Shown one piece after another: positions 6,787 to 15,180 of a DNA stretch of 20,114 bases; the first letter of the stretch is position 1, and every line of letters starts with the position of its first letter. The DNA is from Holophagales bacterium. GTDB taxonomy: Bacteria; Acidobacteriota; Holophagae; Holophagales; Holophagaceae. The stretch spans positions 1 through 20,114 of the forward strand of contig JAITFL010000065.1 in assembly GCA_031281385.1 (NCBI GenBank). The letters are read 5' to 3'. The translations under genes were made by a program, and so were the position numbers. The notes beneath the pieces are model-generated. The model was given only the letters and a program-made list of their open reading frames with translations. It did no database searches and was not told the DNA's origin.

Positions 6787-8092
6787 GATTGGCCCCTTTC
6801 GGCCCTTTGCGGGCGAATTTGAACAGAAGGTAGAAATCTATGATCCCCAGCAAGGCATAAACGGCAAAGAACGCAAACAGCGAAGTGGCCACCTGGCTCA
6901 ACGCGATGGGGCTGACGGATTCTGACGTCCTCATCAGGCCAGTGACGATCCAAGGCTGGCGACCAATTTCGGCCACAGTCCAACCAAATTGGTTGGTCAA
7001 GTATGGCAGCGGGATCATGAATGGCAGCAGACTCAAGAGCAGCTTCTGGCCTTCGATGTGGCCGCGCTTCCACCAAGACCATGCGGCCATCAGCACGAAC
7101 AGGCAGCCAAAGGCCACCATTATCCTGAAGGTCAGAAAGACCGGCAGCACGGGCGGGCGATCCTTGGGGTCGAAGTCTTTCAGCCCGATGACCTCGGTGC
7201 TGGGATTGAACCCGGCGAGGATGCTCATTCCGCTTGGCACCTTGATGGCCTCGAAGTGGTTCTTTTCATTTTCCGTATCCGGCCATGTCAGCAGGGCCAA
7301 GGGTACATTCTTCCCGGTTTCCCACTGCGACTCCATCGCGGCCAGCTTGGCGGGCTGCTCTTTGTGCAGGTTAACGGCACTGAGGTGCCCAGTGACAATC
7401 GAGCTCAGCGCAAAGATGAGAGTCCATGCGGCGGCTACCTTGAAGCTTTTGGTGAAAAATTCTGTTTCGTTCTTTCGCGCAATGTGCCAAGCGGAGATGC
7501 CAAGGACAAAGAAGCCAGCCAGGATGTATGCCCCGCCCAGAGTGTGGCAAAATTCAAATAACGCGTGACTTTGCGTGATTATTTCAAAGAAATTGGCCAG
7601 CTCGGCGCGGCCATTGCGAAGCACATAGCCCACCGGGTGCTGCATCCATGCGTTGGCGCACAGAATCCAAAACGCGCTTAGATTAGTGGCAAAGGCGACA
7701 AACCAGATCGTCGCGCAGTGCGCCTTTGGCGACAGCTTGTTCCACCCAAAATACCAAACGGCGATGAAAGTGGATTCGAGGAAAAATGCTGCCGTGGCCT
7801 CTATCGCCAGCAGCGAGCCAAATATGTCGCCCACGAATTTGGAGTACGTGCTCCAGTTGGTGCCAAACTGGAACTCCAGCGTTATCCCCGTCACTAGGCC
7901 GACCGCAAAGTTTATGAGGAACAGCTTGCCCCAAAACTTGGCCATGCGCTTGTAGTCCTCTATGCGCTTGACTACATACATGGTCTCCATGATGGCCACC
8001 AGCATGCTCAGACCCAAGGTCAGCGGGACAAACAAAAAGTGAAAGTACGCGGCCATGGCGAACTGTAGCCGCGAGAGAATCAGGACATCCAT
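6779..8092 (-). CDS. cydA: Cytochrome bd quinol oxidase subunit I
   Basis: A 437-residue haem-bearing subunit of the bd oxidase. Expected ligands are present: His18 (E. coli His19), His183 (His186) and Met325 in FRIM (Met393), the last two for haem b558. Glu98 and Glu106 in IEATAAFFLES and Glu375 in AEIGRQPW also match conserved positions. The quinol-site loop contains EQPAKLAAMESQWET with Lys249 and Glu254. The protein is shorter than the 522-residue E. coli form because the Q-loop insertion is missing, so this is the short Q-loop type. The start at 8092 is chosen over an upstream start at 8128 because AAGGGGG lies just before it and the sequence begins MDVLILSRLQFA, as in relatives. Expression is probably controlled from the dyad-rich region upstream. 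Confidence 0.97.
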   Translation of the reverse strand: MDVLILSRLQFAMAAYFHFLFVPLTLGLSMLVAIMETMYVVKRIEDYKRMAKFWGKLFLINFAVGLVTGITLEFQFGTNWSTYSKFVGDIFGSLLAIEATAAFFLESTFIAVWYFGWNKLSPKAHCATIWFVAFATNLSAFWILCANAWMQHPVGYVLRNGRAELANFFEIITQSHALFEFCHTLGGAYILAGFFVLGISAWHIARKNETEFFTKSFKVAAAWTLIFALSSIVTGHLSAVNLHKEQPAKLAAMESQWETGKNVPLALLTWPDTENEKNHFEAIKVPSGMSILAGFNPSTEVIGLKDFDPKDRPPVLPVFLTFRIMVAFGCLFVLMAAWSWWKRGHIEGQKLLLSLLPFMIPLPYLTNQFGWTVAEIGRQPWIVTGLMRTSESVSPIALSQVATSLFAFFAVYALLGIIDFYLLFKFARKGPKGANHA

Positions 8093-8234
8093 AGTAGGCC
8101 CCCTTATGATTACCACAATTGTAACCAATTTTTGTTTCGCAAAGGCAACATGTTTTTTTGAAAAAGAGGGAAATTTTATGTCGCTCTGGAAAATTATGAA
8201 TTAACAATATGGGCAACCCATGGTGTCGCTGGTT

Positions 8235-8277
8235 ATGAATATATATTCATTTTTCGTGAATTAATATTCATATTATA
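8235..8277 (-). promoter_or_regulatory. Paired 14-bp dyads next to a -10 box, candidate cydAB operator
   Basis: TGAATATATATTCA (8236-8249, extending to a perfect 16-bp palindrome at 8235-8250) and TGAATTAATATTCA (8257-8270) share the form TGAAT-N4-ATTCA. They start 21 bases apart, two helical turns. Reading toward cydA, a TATAAT (8277-8272) lies one base before the first dyad, so a bound protein would cover the start of transcription, as expected for repression. cyd operons elsewhere are often controlled by FNR, ArcA or Rex. This motif is not a textbook site for any of these, so the regulator is unknown. Confidence 0.5.
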
Positions 8278-8332
8278 GACCGCTTACTGCCATTATCTGA
8301 GCCTTTTGCAAAACTCTTCGGCAAGGGTAATT

Positions 8333-8360
8333 GTTCGGAATTGAATACCAAGTTCCGAAC
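8333..8360 (-). terminator. Hairpin after moeA, possible terminator without T-run
   Basis: GTTCGGAA (8333-8340) and TTCCGAAC (8353-8360) form a perfect 8-bp stem with a 12-base loop, 36 bases past the moeA stop. No run of T follows on the minus strand, so intrinsic termination would be weak. The loop side contains TACCAAGTT, shared with two other intergenic regions in the window. Confidence 0.35.
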
Positions 8361-8395
8361 TGAAATACGACCCCCAATCTCTACCCTTTACGCTT

Positions 8396-9631
8396 TCAGT
8401 CAAATAGCAATAGCTCCACTACGCCGCCCTTGGGTATCTCGGCCACGTCCTCCGGCACCATCGCCAATGCGTTGGCGGCTTTCATGGGGAATAGCTGGGC
8501 ACTGCCTTGGGGGCCGCTCAGGTTTGCCTCCCATCCGCTTCCCTTTTCTTGGGCGACTACGCGGATAAAGTGCCTTTTGCCGTCCATGCCAGACTTGCGG
8601 AAGCCTTCCACAAACTTGGCTTTGACGCGTCTTTGCCAATGTGTCCCGTTGCCGGGGCCTCCCATCATCCTGCCCATCATCTTGGCCAGTGCTGGCCTCA
8701 AGTAAAGCTCTGCCATGACCATCGCCGAAACGGGGTTGCCCGGCAGGCCAAATACGGGCCGCCCCTCATAGTCCCAAAAACCAAAGGGGCCGCCAGGTCT
8801 TTGGGCAACGCGCCAGAAGTGCTGCTTCGCCCCGATATCGGCAAGGGCTCCTTTTACGCAGTCGTAGTCACCGACGGAAACGCCGCCTGTGGTAACTATG
8901 ACGTCGCACATGTCGGCGGCGCGCCTGATGGCCGCCGCCACTTTGTCGGGCGAGTCGGCTATGCGGGGGAAGTGGATGGGCCAAGCCCCCCAACAGCTCA
9001 CCAGAGCGGATAGGCTGTGCATGTTGGAGTCCCTTATCTGGCCTGGGCCAGGTCGCTTCGAAATGTCAACCAGTTCGCCGCCTGTGGTGATTATGCCCAC
9101 CTTAGCAGGCGGAATGGCCGAGATGCGCTCGATGCCAAGTGCCGCCAAAAGGCCAATGGCCGCCGCGTTTATCACATCAAAGGCCAATATCGCCCTCTGG
9201 CCATCTTTCACGTCTTCCCCCTTGGCGCGCACATTGCCATTTGGCTTGGGTGCCTTTAGAATCTCCACTGTGCTGCCCGATGAGCGCGTGTCCTCCACTG
9301 GGACTACGCTGTCGGAGCCTCGTGGCATCATGGCCCCCGTCATTATCCTCATGGCCGCGCCCTTTGGCAGGTCTTGGCTGGCCACGCTTCCGGCTGGCAA
9401 ATCCTCGATAACGCTCAGGGATATAGGGCTGCTTTCGGACGCGCCCTCGCAGTCGGAATGGGAAACCGCAAAGCCGTCCATGGCCGAATTGCTGAATGGA
9501 GGCAGGTTTTCAGTGGCCATCACGTCCTCTGCCGCGACTAGCCCAAAGACTTTGTCAATTGGGATTCTTGCCGCGCCAAGCGGCCTAATGGCTCCAAGGA
9601 TGACTTCCAGCGCCTCCTGCCACTTGATCAT
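8396..9631 (-). CDS. moeA: Molybdopterin molybdenumtransferase MoeA
   Basis: A 411-residue cytosolic protein of usual MoeA length. It inserts molybdate into adenylylated molybdopterin, the last common step of molybdenum cofactor synthesis. Motifs seen in order: FSNSAMDGFAV at 46-56, MTGAMMPRGSDSVVPVED at 97-114, ITTGGELVDI at 181-190, IRDSN at 199-203, VTTGGVSVGDYD at 246-257, GLPGNPVSAMV at 295-305, and a C-terminal beta domain ending VVELLLFD. ATG 9631 has AAAGGGGGG just upstream. It stands alone: no other moa, mob or mod gene and no molybdoenzyme lies in the window, so its substrate enzyme is elsewhere. The 303-base gap and opposite composition of the spacer suggest a transcript separate from cydAB. 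Confidence 0.96.
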   Translation of the reverse strand: MIKWQEALEVILGAIRPLGAARIPIDKVFGLVAAEDVMATENLPPFSNSAMDGFAVSHSDCEGASESSPISLSVIEDLPAGSVASQDLPKGAAMRIMTGAMMPRGSDSVVPVEDTRSSGSTVEILKAPKPNGNVRAKGEDVKDGQRAILAFDVINAAAIGLLAALGIERISAIPPAKVGIITTGGELVDISKRPGPGQIRDSNMHSLSALVSCWGAWPIHFPRIADSPDKVAAAIRRAADMCDVIVTTGGVSVGDYDCVKGALADIGAKQHFWRVAQRPGGPFGFWDYEGRPVFGLPGNPVSAMVMAELYLRPALAKMMGRMMGGPGNGTHWQRRVKAKFVEGFRKSGMDGKRHFIRVVAQEKGSGWEANLSGPQGSAQLFPMKAANALAMVPEDVAEIPKGGVVELLLFD

Positions 9632-9870
9632 GCCGCCCCCCTTTGTTTACAGCACTTTTGCCGCCGTGTGTCCATCTGAAATTAATAATACCAAGTTGGT
9701 TGAGGTTAGGGGCCAGATAGGGTATAGAGTAAGTATCGAGAGATTTTGCAATGGGCCTAAATATCCTCCAGTTTTTTCAAAAAACTACTTTACCCTAGCG
9801 CCCATTTTGCCGATTAAATGATATGTGTGGTTCTGCCCACATTTTTCCGATCCATTTTCGGAGGTGTCTC
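9632..9870. other. Divergent intergenic region between moeA and the small exported protein gene
   Basis: This spacer should hold the promoters of both neighbours, but I could not assign hexamers confidently. It contains TACCAAGTT (9689-9697), a nested hairpin at 9750-9806, and GGAGG (9860-9864) as the ribosome site for the + strand gene. An open frame could start the downstream gene at ATG 9823, but no ribosome site precedes that codon. Confidence 0.5.
9750..9806. repeat. Nested inverted repeats upstream of the small exported protein gene
   Basis: An inner perfect stem AGTTTTTT-C-AAAAAACT (9770-9786) is enclosed by AATGGGC (9750-9756) and GCCCATT (9800-9806). The inner part resembles the CCAGCTTTTTCAAAAACTT segment after the same gene (10684-10702). 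It may be a cruciform-forming element or a regulatory RNA structure; nothing distinguishes these from sequence alone. Confidence 0.4.
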
Positions 9871-10572
9871 ATGCTCTCCAGATTAACGCTCGCAATTCTG
9901 TGCTTGGCCATCCCGTCCTGCCTGTTTGCGAATAATCCCGATAGGGACAAACTCCCATACAAAATCGAATTTCAGCTTTCGGCCGACCAATTCCCCAAGA
10001 ACATCGAGTTCCGCGTGGAGCTGAGGGCCATAGTCTGCATCCGCGACCAGCGCATCATACAAGTGGCCGAGCGCCCTGTCTTTGGATTCCGCCGCCGCCA
10101 GACAGACCCCAATGCAGGACCCATCGTATTTGACAGGCACACGCTGGCCACGCGCTCAACGGAGCCTCTTGTGTGGAACGTTACTTTCGACGACGATGGA
10201 AACCCCAAGTTCGACGAGTCGGACGAATGGGGCGAATTCATCCTGCCCTTTGACCGCGCCATCGAAAAAATGGGTTCGGACACGGCCGTTGTGTTCACGG
10301 GACACGCCACTATGCTGATTGATGGAGTGGGGATGCACACCATGAACCTACGCTCGCCCATGATGCCTTGGCACCCCGCTAGGTCGGGCGGCTGGGGGCT
10401 GAAGGTGGAAAACATGGGTACCGTTTCGGTGATGGACGCCAAAGGCAATGTGCTGGACTCCAACACCACAATGCAAACCAAGTTCTTTTCTCCACCCAAC
10501 TACGACTTTGAGATCATAGTGCTGCCAAAGTGGGCCACCGACCCGAGAAACCAAGACCAAGATGGACAATAA
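9871..10572 (+). CDS. Small exported protein of unknown function
   Basis: A 233-residue protein with a signal peptide (MLSRLTLAILCLAIPSCLFA, likely cut after Ala20). A lipobox reading of IPSC is possible but poor because Pro precedes Ser-Cys. The mature part is beta-rich and hydrophilic, with no catalytic motif I recognise; it contains an acidic stretch FDDDGNPKFDESDEWGEF at about 107-124 and ends in a polar tail DPRNQDQDGQ. ATG 9871 is chosen over ATG 9823 because GGAGG lies six bases before it and the signal peptide then begins normally. It is the only complete + strand gene, transcribed toward rpoC and flanked on both sides by similar hairpin-forming segments. Calling it periplasmic or secreted is inference. 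Confidence 0.75.
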   Translation: MLSRLTLAILCLAIPSCLFANNPDRDKLPYKIEFQLSADQFPKNIEFRVELRAIVCIRDQRIIQVAERPVFGFRRRQTDPNAGPIVFDRHTLATRSTEPLVWNVTFDDDGNPKFDESDEWGEFILPFDRAIEKMGSDTAVVFTGHATMLIDGVGMHTMNLRSPMMPWHPARSGGWGLKVENMGTVSVMDAKGNVLDSNTTMQTKFFSPPNYDFEIIVLPKWATDPRNQDQDGQ

Positions 10573-10602
10573 GCAAGGGTTGGTTAGGGATCAGGGGTTC
10601 TA

Positions 10603-10632
10603 CCAAGTTGCGTTCAGTCGAACGCAACTTGG
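10603..10632. terminator. Strong 13-bp hairpin between convergent genes
   Basis: CCAAGTTGCGTTC (10603-10615) and GAACGCAACTTGG (10620-10632) are perfect inverted partners with a four-base AGTC loop, 30 bases past the stop of the + strand gene. No T-run follows on either strand, so it may halt or protect the transcript end rather than act as a standard intrinsic terminator. It would also face transcripts reading through from rpoC. Confidence 0.55.
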
Positions 10633-10656
10633 CATAAGGCGACAGGAACCAACGCA

Positions 10657-10707
10657 CGCCAGTTTTTGAAAATGTTGGGTTCACCAGCTTTTTCAAAAAC
10701 TTTGGCG
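10657..10707. terminator. Long imperfect hairpin between convergent genes
   Basis: CGCCA + GTTTTTGAAAA (10657-10672) pairs with TTTTCAAAAAC (10690-10700) and TGGCG (10703-10707), with a two-base bulge and a 17-base loop. The arms contain runs of five or six T/A that could serve as U-tracts for either neighbour. It probably contributes to two-way transcription termination between the exported protein gene and rpoC. Confidence 0.45.
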
Positions 10708-10711
10708 TACA

Positions 10712-10733
10712 GCGTTCAATGCCAATTGAATGC
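10712..10733 (-). terminator. Hairpin immediately after rpoC
   Basis: GCGTTCAAT (10712-10720) pairs with ATTGAATGC (10725-10733) with one wobble position and a four-base loop, ending nine bases past the rpoC stop. It is the first structure a transcript leaving rpoC would meet. No T-run follows directly. Confidence 0.4.
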
Positions 10734-10742
10734 GATTTGGTA

Positions 10743-13700
10743 TTAGGTTTCGTCAAAATCCATTTCGCTCAAACCGTGCGTCTCTTCGTGTTGGGCGGCC
10801 ATGCGGCTGTATTCGTCGTCTATGTCCTCGTCGCCGTCTGTCGGCTCGGCGATGGTTTCTGGGTACTGGCCCTCTTCTATTTGGACGTTGCGGTACTTGG
10901 CCATGCCGGTGCCAGCGGGTATGAGGCGGCCCAAGATGACGTTTTCTTTCAGCCCGCGAAGGTAGTCCACGCGGCCCTCCAGAGCGGCCTCGGTCAGCAC
11001 TCTGGCTGTCTCTTGGAACGAAGCGGCGGAGATGAATGACTCGGATGTGAGGGAGGCCTTGGTGATGCCAAGAAGCAGGGGCTCGCAGGTGGCGTGCTTC
11101 TGCTTCTCATCGTCTTGAGAGGTCTTTTCGTTTATCTCTTTGACTCTTTCGTTTATCTCTTTGAATCGGTGCTTGTCAATTTTTTCCTCGATTATGAGCG
11201 GTGTGTCGCCAACATCGGTGATCTGCACCCAACGCATCATTTGGCGGATGATGGTTTCGATGTGCTTGTCGTTGATGGTCACGCCCTGTGCGCGGTACAC
11301 TTCCTGCACTTCGTTGAGCAAGAATGCTTGCAGCGCCTTTTCGCCGTGTATTTCGAGGATGTCGTGGGGGCTCACCGCGCCCTCGGTCAGCTTTTCGCCT
11401 GCGGTGATGTCATCGCCGTCCCGAAACAGTATCTGCTTTCCTTGTGGCACATGGTACTCTTCGCTCTCGCCGTTTGGACTCTCGACGATGACCTTTTGGT
11501 TGTCGCGCACCTTGTTGCCGTACTTGACCACGCCCGTCACCTTGCTGATGATGGCTGGGTCTTTTGGCCTACGCCCCTCGAATAGCTCGGACACTCTTGG
11601 CAGACCACCCGTGATGTCAACGGTTTTGGCCAGCTGGCGCGGTATCTTAGCCAATACATCGCCAGGCAGCAGATGCACCTTTTTTCTGTTCTTGTCTTTC
11701 TCATAGGGCGGCAGATCAACTTCCAAGTAGGCGCCCGTCGGTATGGTGTATTGCTGCACCTCGCCGTTGCCGCCCTCGATGTTGATGTGGGCAACCAACT
11801 TCTTTCTCTTGGGTTCGTCTTTCTTGCCTTCCTTGTTTTTCTCGTCTTTCTTGTTTTTCTCGTCTTTCTTGTTTTCGCTGGAGAGGGGGTCTTCTATGAT
11901 GCGTTCGCGGAAGCGGCCCGTGTTCGGGTCTTTTTCGCCTTGGTAGGTGAAGTTCCGCTCGAACTCTTTGAAGTCGGCCATGCCTTCCTTTTCGTTTATC
12001 AGGTAGTCGTTGTATGGATCCCACTCGGCCAAAAGTGTCTTGGGCTCCACATTTTCACCGTCTTTGACGCGGATGGTGGCTCCTGGCGGCACTTTGTAGC
12101 GCTCGCGTTCCTTGCCGCTGGCGTCCAGGACTAGGATGCTGCCCGTGCGGCTGAGAGCTACGGTCTCGCCGTTCCGGTTCTCGACGGACCTGATGCCGTC
12201 CAGCTTGACGACGCCCTTTACCTGAGCCTCGTGCTGGTTCTTCTCGGTGGCGCGGCTGGCCGCCCCGCCGACGTGGAAGGTGCGCATGGTGAGCTGGGTG
12301 CCGGGCTCGCCGATGCTCTGGGCGGCGATGGTACCCACCGCTTCGCCTATGTCAACTAGGCGGCCAGTTGAGAGGTTGAGTCCGTAGCACTTGGCGCACA
12401 CGCCCCTGCGCGATTCGCAGGTGAGCAGCGAACGTATCTTGACGCTCTTTATGCCGCTGGTTTCAATGCTGAAGGCCAGTTCCTCTGTGATGAGTGTGCC
12501 GGCCTTGGCAAACACCTTTGTCTCGTCGTACGGATCCATGGCATCCTCTGCCACGACGCGGCCCATGATGCGGTCGCGCAGTCGGGCGCGGATGGTGCCA
12601 TCGGTGTTGACGATGGCGGCCACTTCTATCCAGTCCAGCGTTCCGCAGTCGTCTTCGTTGATTATCACGTCCTGCGCCACGTCCACCAGTTTCCTAGTAA
12701 GATATCCAGAGTCGGCTGTCTTGAGGGCTGTGTCGGCCAGCCCCTTGCGGGCGCCGTGCGTTGAGGTGAAGTACTCCGAAACGGTGAGGCCCTCTTTGAA
12801 GTTGGATCTAATGGGCGTCTCAATGATGTCGCCGCTGGGCTTGGCCATGAGGCCGCGCATGCCGGCGACCTGGCGGATCTGTGTCTTGGAGCCTCGGGCT
12901 CCGGAGTCCGCCATGATATAGATGGAATTGAGGTTGGTGCCCTTGTCGTTTTGGTCTTCCAACTCTTTCATCATGTCGGCGGCCACTTGGTCGGCGGTCT
13001 TGGACCACACTTCCAGTATGCGGTTGGTGCGCGTGGCGGCGTCCAGCTTGCCCTCGTAGTAATCTATCTCGATCTTCTTCACTTCGTCTGTTGCCATCTT
13101 TAGCAGCTTGGACTTGGTCTCGGGCACCACTAGGTCGTCTATGCCAACGCTGACGCCCGCCTTCATGGCCCACAGGAAGCCCACGTCCTTCATCTGATCC
13201 AGCATCTGTATGGTGGTTTCGGGCCCATAGATTTTGTAAGCGCGGTTGACCAAAGAGAGAAGGCCCTCTTTTTTGAGCAGGCCGTTGACGAATGGGATGC
13301 CTATGGGAAGAGACCGGTTGAAAATTATCCGGCCCACCGTGGTAGTGATGATCTCGTCTTTGACCTGCCGGGCTGGACACTCGAAGACTTCCTGCTCGCT
13401 GCGCTTGCGCGGGTCGCTCTGGTGCCATGCCTCGGTGTCAACCAAGTCGCCGGTGAAGCGCAGTCTGATTATGGCGTGAGTGTCCACCACGCCAGCATCG
13501 TGGGCGGCTATCACTTGGTCTATGCTGCCGAAAGCCATGCCCTCGCCTTTGCGGCCCTGCCTCTTCTTGGTGAGGTAATACGCTCCCAGCACGATGTCTT
13601 GGCTGGGAACGACGTTTGGCCTGCCGTTGGCGGGGTTGAGGATGTTCTGGGTGGACATCATCAGCACCTTGGCCTCTATCTGGGCCATAGGGCTTAAGGG

Positions 13701-15122
13701 GATATGGACTGCCATCTGGTCGCCATCGAAGTCGGCGTTGAACGCAGTGCAGACCAAGGGGTGCAGGCGTATGGCCTTGCCCTCCACTAGGATGGGCTGG
13801 AAGGCCTGTATGCCGAGGCGGTGCAACGTGGGCGCGCGGTTGAGCAGCACGGGGTGGTTCTTGATGACGTCATCCAACACATCCCACACCTCGGGTACGC
13901 CCTGCTCCACCATCTCCTTTGCCTGACGAATGGTGGCGGCGTGGCCCTTGTGCTCGAGGCGATTGAAGATGAATGGCTTGAAAAGCTCAAGCGCCATCTT
14001 TTTGGGCAGGCCGCACTGGTGCAGCTTTAATTCGGGGCCCACAACGATGACGGAGCGGCCAGAGTAGTCCACGCGCTTGCCCAGCAGGTTTTGCCGAAAG
14101 CGGCCCTGCTTGCCCTTGAGTGCATCGGACAGGGACTTTAGGGGCCTGTTGCTGACCCCTCGGAGCAGCCTGCCCCTCTTGCCATTCTCGAACAGCGCGT
14201 CTGCGGCCTCTTGCAGCATACGCTTTTCGTTGCGGACAATCACATCGGGGGCCCTTAGCTCCAGCAGCTTCTTGAGACGGTTGTTGCGGTTGATGACGCG
14301 GCGGTACAGGTCGTTCAGGTCGGAGGTGGCGAAGCGGCCACCGTCCAGCGGCACCAGTGGCCGCAGTTCGGGCGGCAGCACCGGAATTACCTCCAGTATC
14401 ATCCACTCCGCTTTGTTGTTGGACTTTTGGAAAGCCTCGGCTATCTTTAGGCGCTTTGCTATCTTGACGCGCTTTTGGGCTGACGACTCCTTCTTCATCT
14501 GGGCGCGCAGGTCTATTGCCGTTGCTTCTACGTCAACCCTTTTTAGCAGCTCTTTGATGGCCTCGGCGCCCATCATAGCCTCGAAGACATCAGGAGCTGT
14601 TTCTTTTAATTCCCTGTACCTGTCCTCGGTTAGAATATCTTTTTCCTCTAGTTTTAGGTCGGGGTCTTTCTTCTCTTTATCTACTTTTGTGACAATGTAT
14701 GCTTCAAAATAAAGCACTTTTTCTAGGTCTTTGAGTGGGATGTCCAGCAGGTACCCGATGCGGCTGGGGACGCCCTTGAAGAACCACACGTGGCTGACGG
14801 GGCAGGCAAGCTGGATGTGCCCCATCCTTTCGCGCCTGACTGCTTTTTTGGTCACTTCAACGCCGCACTTGTCGCAGGTAACGCCCTTGAATTTTTGCCT
14901 CTTGAACTTGCCGCACAGGCACTCCCAGTCGTTCACGGGGCCGAAAATCCTAGCGCAGAAGAGGCCGTCCCGCTCCGGCTTGAGGCTGCGGTAGTTGATG
15001 GTCTCGGGCTTGGTAACTTCCCCGAACGACCATGATCGGATTACATCTGGGGACGCCAGGGAGACCCTGATGCACTCGTATGCGTTTATGTTCTGCTGCT
15101 CACCAAACTTGTTTTGCATCAT
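10743..15122 (-). CDS. rpoC: DNA-directed RNA polymerase subunit beta'
   Basis: The 1459-residue beta' subunit of RNA polymerase. The N-terminal zinc site has Cys68, Cys70, Cys83 and Cys86. The catalytic NADFDGDQM motif carries the Mg-binding Asp464, Asp466 and Asp468. The second zinc site has Cys826 in DDCGT plus Cys902, Cys909 and Cys912 in [11 protein letters not shown], followed by [17 protein letters not shown] Lys/Asp/Glu/Asn-rich insert lies at about 1081-1106 (see the repeat at 11833-11868), and the protein is about 50 residues longer than in E. coli. The start at 15122 (first of two ATG codons) is chosen because GGAG lies eight bases upstream; starts further up would lie in the rpoB-rpoC spacer without a ribosome site. 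It follows rpoB by 58 bases in the same operon. Confidence 0.98.
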   Translation of the reverse strand: MMQNKFGEQQNINAYECIRVSLASPDVIRSWSFGEVTKPETINYRSLKPERDGLFCARIFGPVNDWECLCGKFKRQKFKGVTCDKCGVEVTKKAVRRERMGHIQLACPVSHVWFFKGVPSRIGYLLDIPLKDLEKVLYFEAYIVTKVDKEKKDPDLKLEEKDILTEDRYRELKETAPDVFEAMMGAEAIKELLKRVDVEATAIDLRAQMKKESSAQKRVKIAKRLKIAEAFQKSNNKAEWMILEVIPVLPPELRPLVPLDGGRFATSDLNDLYRRVINRNNRLKKLLELRAPDVIVRNEKRMLQEAADALFENGKRGRLLRGVSNRPLKSLSDALKGKQGRFRQNLLGKRVDYSGRSVIVVGPELKLHQCGLPKKMALELFKPFIFNRLEHKGHAATIRQAKEMVEQGVPEVWDVLDDVIKNHPVLLNRAPTLHRLGIQAFQPILVEGKAIRLHPLVCTAFNADFDGDQMAVHIPLSPMAQIEAKVLMMSTQNILNPANGRPNVVPSQDIVLGAYYLTKKRQGRKGEGMAFGSIDQVIAAHDAGVVDTHAIIRLRFTGDLVDTEAWHQSDPRKRSEQEVFECPARQVKDEIITTTVGRIIFNRSLPIGIPFVNGLLKKEGLLSLVNRAYKIYGPETTIQMLDQMKDVGFLWAMKAGVSVGIDDLVVPETKSKLLKMATDEVKKIEIDYYEGKLDAATRTNRILEVWSKTADQVAADMMKELEDQNDKGTNLNSIYIMADSGARGSKTQIRQVAGMRGLMAKPSGDIIETPIRSNFKEGLTVSEYFTSTHGARKGLADTALKTADSGYLTRKLVDVAQDVIINEDDCGTLDWIEVAAIVNTDGTIRARLRDRIMGRVVAEDAMDPYDETKVFAKAGTLITEELAFSIETSGIKSVKIRSLLTCESRRGVCAKCYGLNLSTGRLVDIGEAVGTIAAQSIGEPGTQLTMRTFHVGGAASRATEKNQHEAQVKGVVKLDGIRSVENRNGETVALSRTGSILVLDASGKERERYKVPPGATIRVKDGENVEPKTLLAEWDPYNDYLINEKEGMADFKEFERNFTYQGEKDPNTGRFRERIIEDPLSSENKKDEKNKKDEKNKEGKKDEPKRKKLVAHINIEGGNGEVQQYTIPTGAYLEVDLPPYEKDKNRKKVHLLPGDVLAKIPRQLAKTVDITGGLPRVSELFEGRRPKDPAIISKVTGVVKYGNKVRDNQKVIVESPNGESEEYHVPQGKQILFRDGDDITAGEKLTEGAVSPHDILEIHGEKALQAFLLNEVQEVYRAQGVTINDKHIETIIRQMMRWVQITDVGDTPLIIEEKIDKHRFKEINERVKEINEKTSQDDEKQKHATCEPLLLGITKASLTSESFISAASFQETARVLTEAALEGRVDYLRGLKENVILGRLIPAGTGMAKYRNVQIEEGQYPETIAEPTDGDEDIDDEYSRMAAQHEETHGLSEMDFDET
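11833..11868 (-). repeat. 18-bp tandem repeat inside rpoC
   Basis: TTGTTTTTCTCGTCTTTC occurs twice in tandem (11833-11850 and 11851-11868), followed by a partial third copy. On the coding strand it encodes the hexapeptide pattern KKDEKN, within a longer Lys/Glu/Asp-rich stretch. As 18 is a multiple of three, gain or loss of a unit keeps the frame. Confidence 0.85.
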
Positions 15123-15180
15123 CGTTCTAGCTCCAAAAACTTCAAGTGTCAATTTATGAATGGTTACCTGCAACGAATGC

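Larger units (their letters stand above)
8093..8395. other. moeA-cydA intergenic region, AT-rich and dyad-rich
   Basis: About 300 bases without a gene, clearly more AT-rich than its surroundings. It contains a hairpin just after moeA (8333-8360), a perfect TATAAT on the minus strand (8277-8272), and two matching dyads (8236-8249 and 8257-8270). An A/T-rich leader of about 140 bases then runs to the cydA ribosome site. No good -35 hexamer was found at the normal distance from the TATAAT, which would suit an activator-dependent or alternative promoter. Confidence 0.6.
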
